Of a stretch of DNA of 64,000 bases, positions 55,439-64,000 are shown piece by piece; positions within the stretch are counted from its first letter, which is position 1, and each line of letters begins with the position of its first letter. The notes under the pieces were generated by a model, which worked only from the letters and a program-made list of their open reading frames with translations, searched no databases and was not told the DNA's origin. A program made the translations under genes and the position numbers. The stretch is taken from positions 277,162-341,161 of the forward strand of contig NZ_SWCI01000004.1 of the NCBI RefSeq assembly GCF_005116715.1, read 5' to 3'. The stretch comes from Ferrimonas sediminicola (GTDB lineage Bacteria; Pseudomonadota; Gammaproteobacteria; Enterobacterales; Shewanellaceae).

Positions 55439-56544
55439 ACAAGAGAGTTCGCAAGGGCCCCAACCTCTGGGTCCGGCTGCACATCGACCTGCCCCTGCTC
55501 CTCGGCATCCTGACCCTGATGGGCTTCGGTCTGATGGTGCTCTACGCCGCCAGTGGTCAGAGCCCGCTGATGCTGGAGAAACAGCTGATCCGTATCGGCC
55601 TCTCGCTCACGGTGATGTTCGCCATCGCCCAGATCAACCCCGAGGTGTTCCGCCGCTGGGCCCTGCCGATCTTCCTGGTGGGCATCGCCCTGCTGGTGGC
55701 GGTGGAGCTGTTTGGCGAGGTCAACAAGGGGGCCCAGCGCTGGCTCAACCTGGGCTTCATGGAGTTTCAGCCCTCCGAGCTGATGAAGCTGGCCTTCCCC
55801 ATCACCATGGCCTGGTACATCAGCCGCTACCCGCTGCCGCCCAAGAAACGCTACCTGGCGGGCGGGGCGGCGATCCTGCTGGTACCCACCCTGCTTATCG
55901 CCTCCCAACCGGATCTCGGCACCTCCATCCTGGTGGCCGCCTCCGGCGTGTTCGTCCTGTTCCTGGCGGGAATGAGCTGGGCGGTGGTGGCCGGCTGTGT
56001 CCTGAGTGTCCTGGCATTCCTGCCGGTGCTGTGGTTCTACCTGATGAAGGATTACCAGCGCACCCGGGTGCTGACCCTGCTGGATCCCGAGAAAGACCCG
56101 CTCGGGGCGGGCTACCATATCATCCAGTCGAAGATCGCCATTGGCTCCGGCGGCCTGACCGGTAAGGGCTGGCTGGGGGGCACACAATCCCAGTTACAAT
56201 TTTTGCCCGAGCGACACACCGACTTTATCTTCGCCGTACTGGGGGAGGAATTTGGCCTGACCGGCGCCCTGGTGCTGCTGGCCATCTATCTGTTTATCGT
56301 CGGCCGCGGCCTGGTGATCGCCTCCAGGGCCCAGACCCCTTTTGCCCGGCTGCTCGGCGGCAGCATCATCCTGACCTTCTTCGTCTATGTGTTCGTGAAT
56401 ATCGGCATGGTTTCCGGCATCCTGCCGGTGGTGGGGGTTCCCCTGCCACTGGTCTCCTACGGTGGCACATCCATGCTGACATTGATGGCGGGATTTGGCA
56501 TGCTCATGGCTATTAACACCCACAGACGCTTTAACAGCAGATAG
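55435..56544 (+). CDS. mrdB: Rod-shape SEDS glycosyltransferase RodA
   Basis: RodA polymerises glycan strands in partnership with PBP2. The 369-residue protein has about ten membrane segments, with SEDS signatures [54 protein letters not shown] and [11 protein letters not shown]. Translation is coupled to mrdA. Confidence 0.97.
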   Translation: MNKRVRKGPNLWVRLHIDLPLLLGILTLMGFGLMVLYAASGQSPLMLEKQLIRIGLSLTVMFAIAQINPEVFRRWALPIFLVGIALLVAVELFGEVNKGAQRWLNLGFMEFQPSELMKLAFPITMAWYISRYPLPPKKRYLAGGAAILLVPTLLIASQPDLGTSILVAASGVFVLFLAGMSWAVVAGCVLSVLAFLPVLWFYLMKDYQRTRVLTLLDPEKDPLGAGYHIIQSKIAIGSGGLTGKGWLGGTQSQLQFLPERHTDFIFAVLGEEFGLTGALVLLAIYLFIVGRGLVIASRAQTPFARLLGGSIILTFFVYVFVNIGMVSGILPVVGVPLPLVSYGGTSMLTLMAGFGMLMAINTHRRFNSR

Positions 56545-56557
56545 CCGGGACACCACT

Positions 56558-57514
56558 ATGACCAAATGGTTACTCCTCCCGGCACTGGGCCTGTCCAGTG
56601 CCGTCTTCGCCATGACTCCCCAGCAACAGTTTGTCCAGCAGTGGACCGACCGGGGGCTGGATCGCAGCTACATCGAGCAGGCCCTGTCCAAGGCCAGTAG
56701 GAACGACAAGGTCCTCGAGGCCATCTCTACCCCGTGGGAAGCCAAACCCTGGTACCAGTATCGTCAGCTGTTCCTGACCCAGGAGCGGGTCGAGGACGGT
56801 GTTGCCTTCTGGACCCAGCACCGGGACACACTGGCGCGGGCCGAAGCCCAGTTCGGCGTCGATGCCTCGATGATCGTTGCCATCATCGGCATCGAAACCC
56901 GCTATGGTCGCCACACCGGCAGCTATCCGGTGCTCGATGCCCTCTACACCCTGGGATTCTACTATCCCAAGCGGGCCGAATTCTTTGCCTCTGAGCTGGG
57001 ACACTACCTGACCCTGGCCCAGCAGGAGGGGTGGGATCTGACCGCCACCAAGGGCTCCTACGCCGGCGCCATGGGCTGGGGCCAGTTCATCCCCTCAAGC
57101 TATCTGGCCTACTCGGTGGACTTCGACGGCGATGGCAAGCGGGATCTGCTCAACAACCCGGTGGACGCCATCGGCAGCGTGGCCAACTATTTTGCCGAGC
57201 ACAAGTGGTCCCACAAGGCGCCGGCGGCAGTCCCGATCGCCGTCCCCGAGGATAAGCCCGCCGAGGCACTGATGTGGAACGGTAACCCCCTGGAGGCCAC
57301 GGTGGCGCAACTCCGCGCCGCCGGGGCCGAAGCCCTAGGCAGGGATACGGACAGGGCGGCCCTGCTGACACTGAAGAGCGGAGAAACCGGCATCCAGTAC
57401 TACCAGGTGTCGCCGAACTTCTACACCATCACCCGCTACAACCGCAGCCCTCTGTACGCCATGGCGGCCGTGGAGTTTGCCCAGCGACTGCAGGAGGCCT
57501 ATGTCCAGCCTTAA
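56558..57514 (+). CDS. mltB: Lytic murein transglycosylase B family protein
   Basis: MltB cleaves the glycan backbone of peptidoglycan. The 318-residue precursor has the catalytic Glu in IIGIETRYGRHTG near residue 112 and GYAGAMGWGQFIPSSY-type segment (KGSYAGAMGWGQFIPSSYLAY). Its signal (MTKWLLLPALGLSSAVFAMT) has no lipobox Cys, so unlike E. coli MltB it should be soluble and periplasmic, like Slt35. It overlaps rlpA and follows rodA, placing cell-wall cutting with elongation. Confidence 0.92.
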   Translation: MTKWLLLPALGLSSAVFAMTPQQQFVQQWTDRGLDRSYIEQALSKASRNDKVLEAISTPWEAKPWYQYRQLFLTQERVEDGVAFWTQHRDTLARAEAQFGVDASMIVAIIGIETRYGRHTGSYPVLDALYTLGFYYPKRAEFFASELGHYLTLAQQEGWDLTATKGSYAGAMGWGQFIPSSYLAYSVDFDGDGKRDLLNNPVDAIGSVANYFAEHKWSHKAPAAVPIAVPEDKPAEALMWNGNPLEATVAQLRAAGAEALGRDTDRAALLTLKSGETGIQYYQVSPNFYTITRYNRSPLYAMAAVEFAQRLQEAYVQP

Positions 57515-58304
57515 GCTTTCCCTACTGGTAACGCTGGCCCTGGTGCTGGTGGCCGGCTGCAGCGGTGGTCGCTACCAGATCTCTCAGGACCGGGCCCCCA
57601 GCAATGCGCCGGACCTCGGCAAGTTGGAGCAGCCTCGCCCCAGATATGAACCCCCCAGCAAGCAGGGCAACAGGGACTACGTGGTCCTGGGACGCAACTA
57701 TCAGGTGATGAAAACTGCCTCCGGTTACCGCGAAGAGGGGACCGCCTCCTGGTATGGCGCCAAGTTCCACGGCCATCTCACCTCCAACGGTGAAACCTAC
57801 GACATGTATGGTTTCAGCGCCGCCCATAAAAGCCTGCCCCTGCCCACCTACCTGCGGGTGACCAACCTGGACAATGGCCTGAGCGTGGTGGTCAGAGCCA
57901 ACGATCGCGGCCCCTTCCACGGCGATCGGCTGATCGACCTATCCTACGCCGCCGCCTTCCACCTGGGGATGCTCAAGCAGGGCACCGCCAGGGTACGCAT
58001 CGAGGCCCTGGCTACCGAGCCCAGCCCGGCCCCCCTTCTGCCCAAGGCACAGGTCAACCAGTACCTGCAGTTGACCGCCTCCTCCAATGAACAGGCACTC
58101 AAGCAGCTGGCGGACAAGTTGGAGCAGCAGTACGGCGTCGGAAGCCGGCTGCTTCTGCAGGGCGGACTCTACAAGCTGCAGTTGGGCCCCATCGCCGACC
58201 CCTTCCACAGCAGGGAGATGCTCGAGACCCTGAAAGCCTCAGGCTACCCTGGCGCCTTCACGATCTATGAATCTTCGGCGTCCCCGGAAACTTTTGTCCG
58301 GTAA
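57501..58304 (+). CDS. rlpA: Septal-ring lytic transglycosylase RlpA
   Basis: RlpA cleaves denuded glycan strands. The 267-residue lipoprotein has lipobox VAGC, the double-psi beta-barrel domain with GTASWYGAKFHGHLTSNGETYDM and VVRANDRGPFHGDRLIDLSYAAA (catalytic Glu and Asp region), and a C-terminal SPOR domain (about 190-260) that binds denuded septal glycan. AGGAGG lies four bases before the ATG at 57501, within the end of mltB. Confidence 0.94.
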   Translation: MSSLKLSLLVTLALVLVAGCSGGRYQISQDRAPSNAPDLGKLEQPRPRYEPPSKQGNRDYVVLGRNYQVMKTASGYREEGTASWYGAKFHGHLTSNGETYDMYGFSAAHKSLPLPTYLRVTNLDNGLSVVVRANDRGPFHGDRLIDLSYAAAFHLGMLKQGTARVRIEALATEPSPAPLLPKAQVNQYLQLTASSNEQALKQLADKLEQQYGVGSRLLLQGGLYKLQLGPIADPFHSREMLETLKASGYPGAFTIYESSASPETFVR

Positions 58305-58386
58305 AGGGAACCAAGTGATATACTCCCCCTTCGGTGTTAAGGACACACGACTAACATCAAACGCACAGGATTCCAATCTAGTCATT

Positions 58387-59553
58387 ATGAAAAATCTGAA
58401 GCTCTCGCTTTTGGGCCTGTCAGGCCTCTTGTTTGCCGCCTCCGCCACCGCCATTCCGGCCGTGGTACCCAACCCGCCGTCGGTAAACGCCACCTCCTAT
58501 GTATTGATGGACTTTCAGACCGGGCAGATCCTGGCTGAAGAGAACGCTTATGAGCGCCGGGCGCCTGCCAGCTTGACCAAGATGATGACCTCCTACGTGC
58601 TGGGCCAGGAGTTGGCCCAGGGCAACGTCAAGCTTACCGACAAGGTCAAGATCAGCAAGAACGCCTGGTCCAAAAACTTCCCCGACTCCTCCAAGATGTT
58701 CATCGAGGTGGGCAAGGAGGTGCTGCTGGAGGATCTGAACCGTGGCATGGTGATCCAGTCCGGCAACGACGCCTGCGTGGCCATCGCCGAGCATGTTGCC
58801 GGCAGCCAGGGCGCCTTTACCGACCTGATGAACGCCTGGAGTGCCCAGTTGGGGATGATGGATACCCACTTCGCCAACGCCCACGGCCTGGATAACGACG
58901 AGCATTACACCACCGCCTACGACATGGCGCTGCTGGGTCAGTCCCTCATCCGCGATGTGCCCGAAGAGTATGCCCTGTACGCGGAGAAGGAGTTCACCTT
59001 CAACAAGATTCGTCAGCACAACCGTAATGGTCTGCTGTGGGATCGCAGCCTGGGCGTGGACGGCATCAAGACCGGCCACACCAGCAACGCCGGCTACAGC
59101 CTGGTCGCATCCGCCAAGCGCGGTGACATGCGCCTGGTGAGCGTGGTGATGGGTGCTAAGAGCGCCGCTTCCCGCGAAGCTGAAAGTAAGAAGCTGCTCA
59201 ACTACGGCTTCCGCTTCTTCGAAACCGTCACCCCCTACAAGGCCGGCGACCAGTTCGTCAGCCACAAGATCTGGTACGGCAGCCAGCCCGAAGTGAGCCT
59301 GGGCGTACTTGAAGACACCCCAGTGACCATCTACCGCGGCCAGGCGGAGAAGCTCGAAGCCAACTTTGAGCTGACCGAAGAGCTGAAAGCGCCGCTCTCC
59401 AAGGGTCAGGTGGTCGGCAAGCTCTACTTCCAGCTGGACGGCAAAGACATTGCTGAGTACCAGTTGGTGGCGCTACAGGACGTGGAGGAGGGCTCGTTGA
59501 TCAGCAAGCTTATCGACTACATCAAGCTGCTGGTGATGAGCTGGTTCAGTTAA
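58387..59553 (+). CDS. dacA: D-alanyl-D-alanine carboxypeptidase (PBP5/6 type)
   Basis: DacA trims the terminal D-Ala from peptidoglycan stems. The 388-residue precursor starts at 58387, with a signal peptide ending SATA. SxxK is in PASLTKMMTSYV, SxN in QSGNDACVA and KTG in DGIKTGHTSNAGYS; the C-terminal domain ends in an amphipathic helix (SKLIDYIKLLVMSWF) that anchors it to the membrane. A TATACT -10 lies at 58319-58324; the ribosome site is weak. Confidence 0.96.
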   Translation: MKNLKLSLLGLSGLLFAASATAIPAVVPNPPSVNATSYVLMDFQTGQILAEENAYERRAPASLTKMMTSYVLGQELAQGNVKLTDKVKISKNAWSKNFPDSSKMFIEVGKEVLLEDLNRGMVIQSGNDACVAIAEHVAGSQGAFTDLMNAWSAQLGMMDTHFANAHGLDNDEHYTTAYDMALLGQSLIRDVPEEYALYAEKEFTFNKIRQHNRNGLLWDRSLGVDGIKTGHTSNAGYSLVASAKRGDMRLVSVVMGAKSAASREAESKKLLNYGFRFFETVTPYKAGDQFVSHKIWYGSQPEVSLGVLEDTPVTIYRGQAEKLEANFELTEELKAPLSKGQVVGKLYFQLDGKDIAEYQLVALQDVEEGSLISKLIDYIKLLVMSWFS

Positions 59554-59571
59554 GGGCTTCCCTGATGGACC

Positions 59572-59596
59572 AAGGCCTGCGATAGCAGGCCTTTTT
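59572..59596 (+). terminator. Terminator after dacA
   Basis: AAGGCCTGC and GCAGGCCTT pair around GATA and run into T's. Confidence 0.9.
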
Positions 59597-59670
59597 CATT
59601 GGGGCCGATTGAAATTTGATACACTAACCCCCATAACGGCTGCAACCGAACACCTTCTTACGGAGTAACC

Positions 59671-59934
59671 ATGGATACCAAATTTGACGAACTGCTGGAG
59701 TTCCCCTGCCGTTTTCCCTTTAAGGTCATTGGCCACGCCGACCCGTCCCTGCCCGACAAGGTGGTTGCGGTGATTCAGGCCCATGCCCCGGGTGACTATC
59801 AGCCGTCGGTTCGTCCCAGCAGCAAGGGCAGCTACCACTCGGTGACCATCAACATCACCGCCACCAGCAAGGAGCAGTTAGAAGCCCTGTATACCGAGCT
59901 TGGCGCAATCGACGGCGTAATCCGGGTTCTATAA
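59671..59934 (+). CDS. ybeD: UPF0250 protein YbeD
   Basis: An 87-residue ferredoxin-like (ACT-type) protein of unknown function, conserved between dacA and lipB. It starts [21 protein letters not shown] and contains [27 protein letters not shown] is six bases before the ATG. Confidence 0.93.
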   Translation: MDTKFDELLEFPCRFPFKVIGHADPSLPDKVVAVIQAHAPGDYQPSVRPSSKGSYHSVTINITATSKEQLEALYTELGAIDGVIRVL

Positions 59935-59967
59935 TGTGATCCATCTGGCATTTATGCCTTGTGCAGG

Positions 59968-59973
59968 TATAAT
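59968..59973 (+). promoter_or_regulatory. -10 box of a candidate lipB promoter
   Basis: A perfect TATAAT just after ybeD, 36 bases before the lipB start. I see no good -35 at 16-18 bp. Confidence 0.45.
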
Positions 59974-60008
59974 GCGACCAATCTCCTCCTATAAGGCGTG
60001 ATAAAGGA

Positions 60009-60662
60009 TTGGTCGCAAAAACTCTTATCGTTCGTCGCCTGGGGCTGCAGCCCTATGAGCCGATCTGGCAGGCGATGCAGCACTTCACCGACACCCGTAC
60101 CCAGGATGACGCCGATGAACTTTGGCTGCTGGAGCATGCCCCGGTGTTTACCCAGGGGCAGGCGGGTAAAGAGGAACACCTGCTCAATACCGGCGATATC
60201 CCCGTGGTCCAGGTAGACCGCGGCGGTCAGGTCACCTACCACGGGCCTGGCCAGCTGGTGGCCTACCCGCTGCTGAACATCAAGCGCCTGGGGATCGGGG
60301 TGCGCCAGCTGGTGACCCACATCGAGGAGAGCCTCATCGAGTTGCTCGCCCCCTACGACATCACCGCTTACGCCAAGGCCGATGCCCCGGGCGTCTATGT
60401 GAATGAGCGCAAGGTTGCCTCCCTGGGGCTGCGCATTCGCAAGGGCTGCTCCTTCCATGGCCTGGCTCTCAATGTCGACATGGACATCAGCCCCTTTCTG
60501 AGAATCAACCCCTGCGGTTACGCCGGGATGGAGATGGTCCAGACCTCCCAGTTGGGCGGGCCGAAGAACGTCTCCGAAGCCGCCGACAATCTGGCGCAGA
60601 TATTCTACAACAAGCTGGGCTACACCCAGCTGACCCTGAGTGAAGGATTGCCCCATGAGTGA
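60009..60662 (+). CDS. lipB: Octanoyl-(acyl-carrier-protein):protein N-octanoyltransferase
   Basis: LipB transfers octanoate from acyl carrier protein to lipoyl domains. The 217-residue protein has [22 protein letters not shown], catalytic Lys in [22 protein letters not shown] and catalytic Cys in INPCGYAG. The only start that preserves the family N-terminus is TTG at 60009; a purine stretch AAAGGA abuts it and TAAGG lies 12 bases away, so initiation may be weak. It overlaps lipA by eight bases. Confidence 0.94.
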   Translation: MVAKTLIVRRLGLQPYEPIWQAMQHFTDTRTQDDADELWLLEHAPVFTQGQAGKEEHLLNTGDIPVVQVDRGGQVTYHGPGQLVAYPLLNIKRLGIGVRQLVTHIEESLIELLAPYDITAYAKADAPGVYVNERKVASLGLRIRKGCSFHGLALNVDMDISPFLRINPCGYAGMEMVQTSQLGGPKNVSEAADNLAQIFYNKLGYTQLTLSEGLPHE

Positions 60663-61623
60663 ACGCCCACAGCGGCTGGTTCCCGGCGTCAAACTCCGTG
60701 ACGCCGAGAAGGTCGCACGCATCCCCGTCAAGGTGGTACCCACCGACCGGGAAGAGATGCTCCGCAAACCCGACTGGCTGAGGGTCAAGCTGCCCGCATC
60801 CAGCCAGAAGATCGACGAAGTGAAAAGCGCCATGCGCAAGCATGGCCTGCACTCGGTGTGTGAGGAGGCCTCCTGCCCCAACCTGTCCGAGTGCTTCAAC
60901 CACGGTACCGCCACCTTTATGATCCTGGGCGCCATCTGCACCCGCCGCTGCCCCTTCTGCGATGTGGCCCATGGTCGACCGCTGAAGCCGGATCCTGAGG
61001 AACCGGTCAAGCTGGCTAAGACCATCCGCGACATGAAACTCAAGTATGTGGTGATCACCTCGGTGGACCGTGATGATCTGCGCGATGGCGGTGCCCAGCA
61101 CTTTGCCGACTGTATCCGTGAAATCCGCGCCCTCTCTCCCCACATCAAGATCGAGATCCTGGTGCCCGACTTCCGCGGCCGCATCGACCGCGCCCTGGAG
61201 ATCCTGGCCACCGAGCCGCCCGATGTGTTCAACCACAACCTGGAAACCGCACCTCGCCTCTATCGCAAGGCCCGTCCCGGCGCAAGCTACCAGTGGTCCC
61301 TGGACCTGCTGAAGAAGTTTAAAGAGGTTCACCCTGAGGTTCCCACCAAGTCTGGCCTGATGATGGGCCTGGGTGAGACCAATGACGAGATTCGCGAGGT
61401 GCTCAGAGACCTGAGGGAGCACAACGTGGAGATGCTGACCCTGGGTCAGTACCTGCAACCCAGCCGTCATCACCTGGCGGTGGAGCGCTATGTGCCACCG
61501 GCGGAGTTTGACGAACTGAGGGATTACTCCCTGGAACTGGGCTTTACCCAGTCGGCCTGTGGACCGCTGGTCCGCTCCAGTTACCACGCCGACCTGCAGG
61601 CCCAGGGCAAAGAGGTCAAATAG
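60655..61623 (+). CDS. lipA: Lipoyl synthase
   Basis: LipA inserts two sulfurs into the octanoyl group. The 322-residue protein has both iron-sulfur sites: the auxiliary [12 protein letters not shown] and the radical-[11 protein letters not shown], with the C-terminal RSSYHA Ser ligand. AAGGA is eight bases before the ATG at 60655. It works directly on the product of the overlapping lipB gene. Confidence 0.97.
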   Translation: MSERPQRLVPGVKLRDAEKVARIPVKVVPTDREEMLRKPDWLRVKLPASSQKIDEVKSAMRKHGLHSVCEEASCPNLSECFNHGTATFMILGAICTRRCPFCDVAHGRPLKPDPEEPVKLAKTIRDMKLKYVVITSVDRDDLRDGGAQHFADCIREIRALSPHIKIEILVPDFRGRIDRALEILATEPPDVFNHNLETAPRLYRKARPGASYQWSLDLLKKFKEVHPEVPTKSGLMMGLGETNDEIREVLRDLREHNVEMLTLGQYLQPSRHHLAVERYVPPAEFDELRDYSLELGFTQSACGPLVRSSYHADLQAQGKEVK

Positions 61624-61629
61624 AAAAAT

Positions 61630-61651
61630 GGAGCCGCAAGGCTCCTTTTTT
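61630..61651 (+). terminator. Terminator after lipA
   Basis: GGAGCC and GGCTCC pair around GCAA and are followed by T's. It overlaps the 3' end of rimI on the other strand. Confidence 0.85.
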
Positions 61652-62099
61652 ATCTCTCCAGGGTGAGCTTCATGATGACCGCATCTTCGCGGCCCGACTC
61701 TCCCTGGTAGTAGCCTTTACGCACGGCCAGGGGCTCAAACCCGGCCCGCCGATAGAGTCCGATTGCCGCTGCGTTTCCCGCCCTCACTTCCAGGAAGCAG
61801 CACTCCGCCTCCTCCTGCCACAAACGCTCTAGGCTGCGGGTCAGCAGGTGCCACCCCAACCCCTGCCCCCGCAGCTGAGGCAGAATGCAGATGTTCATCA
61901 GGGTGGCCTCAGCGACCACCGTCTGGGTAATGTAGTAACCCACGGGCTCTCCCCCCCAGATCAGCACCTCGCCCCGGTAGCCACTGCCAATGCAACTGGC
62001 CAGGGTTTGTCGGCTCCAGGGAAAAGGGTGGCAGGCCACTTCTAGGGCGTAGAGCTTATCCAGCATGCCAGGATCCATTGGTAGGAAACGGTGGCTCAC
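61650..62099 (-). CDS. rimI: Ribosomal protein S18 alanine N-acetyltransferase RimI
   Basis: RimI acetylates the N-terminal Ala of S18. The 149-residue GNAT protein has CHPFPWSRQTLASC, the acetyl-CoA loop ILPQLRGQGLGWHLL and FLEVRAGNAAAIGLYRRAGFEPLAVRKGYY, the RimI signature. The start is GTG overlapping the holD stop (GTGA). Linkage to holD is conserved. Confidence 0.93.
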   Translation of the reverse strand: MSHRFLPMDPGMLDKLYALEVACHPFPWSRQTLASCIGSGYRGEVLIWGGEPVGYYITQTVVAEATLMNICILPQLRGQGLGWHLLTRSLERLWQEEAECCFLEVRAGNAAAIGLYRRAGFEPLAVRKGYYQGESGREDAVIMKLTLER

Positions 62100-62443
62100 G
62101 ATGCCCCTCCCAGCAGACGCCAGAGGCGACGCTTGCCTTCGGCGGTGGCCAGGGTCACGCCATCGACGGAACCGGCCGGCTGGCCGGCCCTGATGATCTC
62201 AACCGCTGCATCACGCCCAGCGCTTTCAACCGGCACTCCGAGTCCCAGCAGTGCCATCGCCAACGTAAGATCCTGCATCAGGGGCTCCGCAAGACCGGAA
62301 ACCCGCACCCTAACCACCTTGGCATCCGCGCCAGCGTCCTCAGGATCGCTCAGGAGCTCATCCTGATACTCATCCCTAAGCCGCCATTGGTTGAACCCCA
62401 ACGTGGCCAGGAAACACGCCCTGCGCCCGCTATCGTCCCGCAT
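62096..62443 (-). CDS. holD: DNA polymerase III psi subunit
   Basis: HolD links the clamp loader to single-strand-binding protein through chi. The 115-residue protein is short and poorly conserved, but FLATLGFNQWRLRDE near the start matches the clamp-loader-binding N-terminal region of HolD, and the gene precedes rimI as usual. The ATG at 62443 overlaps the stop of the upstream acetyltransferase (TGATG). Confidence 0.82.
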   Translation of the reverse strand: MRDDSGRRACFLATLGFNQWRLRDEYQDELLSDPEDAGADAKVVRVRVSGLAEPLMQDLTLAMALLGLGVPVESAGRDAAVEIIRAGQPAGSVDGVTLATAEGKRRLWRLLGGAS

Positions 62444-62946
62444 CACCCCATACCCTCATATCTTGCCATTAAGACCGCGTCCTCCAGCCGACCGTTGCGG
62501 TAAGCAAAGCCCCGCATCCGGCCCTCCTCCACAAAACCCAAGCTTCGGTACAGGGCGATGGCCCCCGGGTTCGAGGCGAACACCTCCAGCTCGATCCGGG
62601 TAATCCCGAGCCAGCTGTCGCAGGTATCGATCAGTTCCGTCAGAAGCGCCCTGGCAAACCCTTGGCGCCGAAACTCCGAGTGCACCACCACCCCCAGGCT
62701 GGCTGCATGCCGACGCCTCGGTTCACTGCCGAAGGTGATCAGACACGCATGGCCGACCACCCTGTCGTTGGCGACGGCAACCAGACACTGCAGGTCTGAT
62801 CCCATCTGTTGTAACCGCGCCCGCCACTCCTCTTCTGATACAAACGGAGTATGGAGGGAATTCTCTACACAGCTGCGCTGCCGATAGATCTCGGCGACTG
62901 GCGCCAGGTCTGCAGCGACCATGGGACGGATGGAAATGGAAAACAT
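62443..62946 (-). CDS. GNAT-family N-acetyltransferase (AaaT/YhhY-like)
   Basis: A 167-residue acetyltransferase. The start at 62946 gives MFSISIRPMVAADLAPVAEIY, where the GNAT fold normally begins; the open frame upstream runs antisense through tRNA-Trp and is not real. The acetyl-CoA loop is VVHSEFRRQGFARALL and the C-terminal motif is VFASNPGAIALYRSLGFVEEG. ENSLHTPFVSEEEWRARL and CDSWLGITRIEL resemble E. coli YhhY, an amino-acid acetyltransferase. It heads the GNAT-holD-rimI operon; the ribosome site is poor. Confidence 0.84.
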   Translation of the reverse strand: MFSISIRPMVAADLAPVAEIYRQRSCVENSLHTPFVSEEEWRARLQQMGSDLQCLVAVANDRVVGHACLITFGSEPRRRHAASLGVVVHSEFRRQGFARALLTELIDTCDSWLGITRIELEVFASNPGAIALYRSLGFVEEGRMRGFAYRNGRLEDAVLMARYEGMG

Positions 62947-63011
62947 CAACTGGCTGTTCAAGTGGAACCAGGGCTCAGTGTATACCAAGGGGCAGGAACG
63001 CAAAAAGCAAA

Positions 63012-63039
63012 ACGGCCCGCAGATTTCTCTGCGGGCCGT
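63012..63039 (-). terminator. Terminator after tRNA-Trp
   Basis: ACGGCCCGCAGA and TCTGCGGGCCGT pair. On the minus strand the hairpin runs into TTTTGCTTTTT. Confidence 0.88.
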
Positions 63040-63047
63040 CTGGAATG

Positions 63048-63124
63048 TGGCAGGGGTGGCAGGACTCGAACCCGCAACCATCGGTTTTGGAGACCGCTGT
63101 TCTACCAATTGGAACTACACCCCT
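63048..63124 (-). tRNA. tRNA-Trp (CCA)
   Basis: A 77-nt cloverleaf read on the minus strand: acceptor AGGGGTG, anticodon CCA in loop CTCCAAA, T-arm GGGTTCGAGTCC and encoded CCA end (63048-63050 complement). Confidence 0.95.
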
Positions 63125-63138
63125 AGCGAACGAGGTGA

Positions 63139-63166
63139 ATTATACGTCCCCAGGTTGAAAGGTAAA
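63139..63166 (-). promoter_or_regulatory. Promoter of tRNA-Trp
   Basis: On the minus strand TTTACC (63161-63166) and a perfect TATAAT (63139-63144) are 16 bp apart, 15 bases before the tRNA. Confidence 0.75.
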
Positions 63167-63233
63167 GTCCTTTTTCATTGAAAAATAACCGACTGACCAA
63201 CTAAACAACAATGACCGGCAATTTTCGACAACT

Positions 63234-63407
63234 TCAGCCCCTGGACACCTCGGCACAGTGCTTTTGCAGTGAATCCATGTCAGATTCCACGCCATAGGAA
63301 TCTTCCAGCATCGCCACCAGCTGACGCCCCAGAGTACCGGTTCTCCAAGTTTCTCGCTCATTGAAACCTTCGGTTCCGCCTTCAGGGGCCTTATCAAATT
63401 CGTTCAT
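63234..63407 (-). CDS. Small hypothetical protein, 57 residues
   Basis: A short gene read from ATG 63407 to TGA 63234. GAGG lies six bases before the start. The product is MNEFDKAPEGGTEGFNERET, then a central WRTGTLGRQLVAMLEDSYGV and an acidic end (DMDSLQKHCAEVSRG); composition and codon choice look like a real protein, with an amphipathic helix around LGRQLVAMLEDS. I do not recognise a family. The longer open frame on the same strand in another phase (63140-63397) is Trp/Cys-rich and has no ribosome site. Confidence 0.55.
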   Translation of the reverse strand: MNEFDKAPEGGTEGFNERETWRTGTLGRQLVAMLEDSYGVESDMDSLQKHCAEVSRG

Positions 63408-63698
63408 GCGCTACCTCACTCCGTTGTTCATTCGTGGATACTGCGAGTCATTAACAGCAGGTATATCACTTCCTCCCAGCTTAGACTATTTGACCAAAGT
63501 CTAACTCTCCCTATCGTCCCATTTGATCGCCTTCAACGAAGAAAGTTCGCGCAGAAAAAGGCATCAACCCCCTCCCACGGTAAACATCGTTGATTTAAGG
63601 GGAGATACTGACAAGGTTATCGGCTCAGGCCTGCACCGAGGAGACGAGGGTAGCAACCCGGGCCCGCGGCGAGCCGTGTCTTGGCGAAACGCACAAGC
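63408..63698. other. Intergenic region between the 5S terminator and the small gene
   Basis: The only structure I see is an inverted repeat TTAGACT/AGTCTAA (63481-63487 and 63498-63504), upstream of the small gene on the minus strand, where an operator could lie. The rest shows no gene or RNA signature. Confidence 0.4.
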
Positions 63699-63733
63699 GA
63701 AAAAAGCCCGTTGCGTTAGCAACGGGCTTTTTC
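63699..63733 (-). terminator. Terminator of the rRNA operon
   Basis: AGCCCGTTGC and GCAACGGGCT pair around GTTA; on the minus strand it is followed by a T run (TTTTTTCG). Confidence 0.92.
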
Positions 63734-63742
63734 GTATTTGGT

Positions 63743-63858
63743 GCCTGACGATGACCTACTCTCACATGGGAACTCCCACACTACCATCGGCGCTACTGTG
63801 TTTCACTGCTGAGTTCGGCATGGGATCAGGTGGGACCACAGCGCTATGGTCGTCAGAC
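63743..63858 (-). rRNA. rrf: 5S ribosomal RNA
   Basis: The minus strand shows the conserved 5S core CCCATGCCGAACTCAGCAGTG and GTAGCGCCGATGGTAGTG, with paired ends GTCTGACGACC and GGTCATCGTCAGGC. Ends are set by this pairing and may be off by a base or two. Confidence 0.95.
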
Positions 63859-63947
63859 GAAATTTGTCAATTTGCACAAGCTGTTTCTCGTTTGCATTCT
63901 CGCAAGCGCTTTCTATCTGGGATTTCAAAACCCATTGGGTGTTGTAT

Positions 63948-64000
63948 GGTTAAGCCTCACGGGTCATTAGTACAGGTTAGCTCAACGCCTCACAACGCTT
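63948..64000 (-). rRNA. rrl: 23S ribosomal RNA, 3' end only
   Basis: The minus strand reads GAGCTAACCTGTACTAATGA then CCCGTGAGGCTTAACC, the conserved 23S 3' terminus. The gene continues beyond the window. The 89-base spacer to 5S (63859-63947) holds no tRNA. Confidence 0.93.

Noticed and set aside
63140..63397. An 85-codon minus-strand frame between 5S and tRNA-Trp
   Set aside because: Trp/Cys-rich composition, no ribosome site, and it runs over the tRNA-Trp promoter; the other phase (63234-63407) is the better gene.

Overview
The window looks like chromosomal DNA of a GC-rich gammaproteobacterium near the Shewanella/Ferrimonas group. The guess rests on gene order (rdgC-porin-phoB-phoR-pstS-ppx-ppk, hemA-prfA-prmC-sirB2-kdsA, miaB-ybeZ-ybeY-corC-lnt, leuS through lipA), on an NAD-type isocitrate dehydrogenase and on the close match of most proteins to gammaproteobacterial families. 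The genus is inferred, not proven. Almost all of the window is housekeeping. I found no prophage, CRISPR array, defence island or secondary-metabolite cluster.

Layout. 1-8.1 kb is a phosphate-response block: polyphosphate kinase (partial) and exopolyphosphatase, then on the minus strand a phosphate-binding protein, PhoR, PhoB and a porin, then rdgC. Pho boxes with 11-bp GTCA spacing precede pstS, phoB and the porin, and another precedes the 5'-nucleotidase at 32.3 kb. 8.1-19.8 kb holds an M61 peptidase, a coiled-coil diguanylate cyclase, ppnN-xni, an SDR enzyme, a DUF3192 protein, an S9 peptidase and isocitrate dehydrogenase. 19.9-24.2 kb is the gcvA-hydrolase-DUF423-rlmM operon and kdsA. 24.4-29.4 kb is hemA-prfA-prmC-sirB2 plus a DUF819 membrane protein sitting where sirB1 is usually found. 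29.5-36.5 kb carries lolB-ispE-prs, a UshA-like lipoprotein and rplY-pth-ychF.

36.7-38 kb is a tRNA operon (Met, Gln, Met, Leu, Gln, Gln) containing two degraded tRNA copies. It ends in a tandem array whose ~79-bp unit joins a terminator to the 3' half of tRNA-Gln. 38-47.7 kb has a FUSC-family membrane protein, ubiF, then miaB-ybeZ-ybeY-corC-lnt and a DUF1451 protein. 48-61.6 kb is the leuS-lptE-holA-nadD-rsfS-rlmH-mrdA-mrdB-mltB-rlpA-dacA-ybeD-lipB-lipA cluster, covering outer-membrane LPS assembly, replication, NAD synthesis, ribosome maturation, cell elongation and lipoylation. The end has a GNAT-holD-rimI operon, tRNA-Trp, a short unrecognised gene, and the 3' end of an rRNA operon (5S and the tail of 23S) on the minus strand.

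The least explained signals are non-coding. They are two related short inverted-repeat elements (12.05 and 24.19 kb) flanked by TA, two palindromic repeats before isocitrate dehydrogenase, the tRNA-half/terminator tandem array, and a terminator-like hairpin between phoB and phoR.
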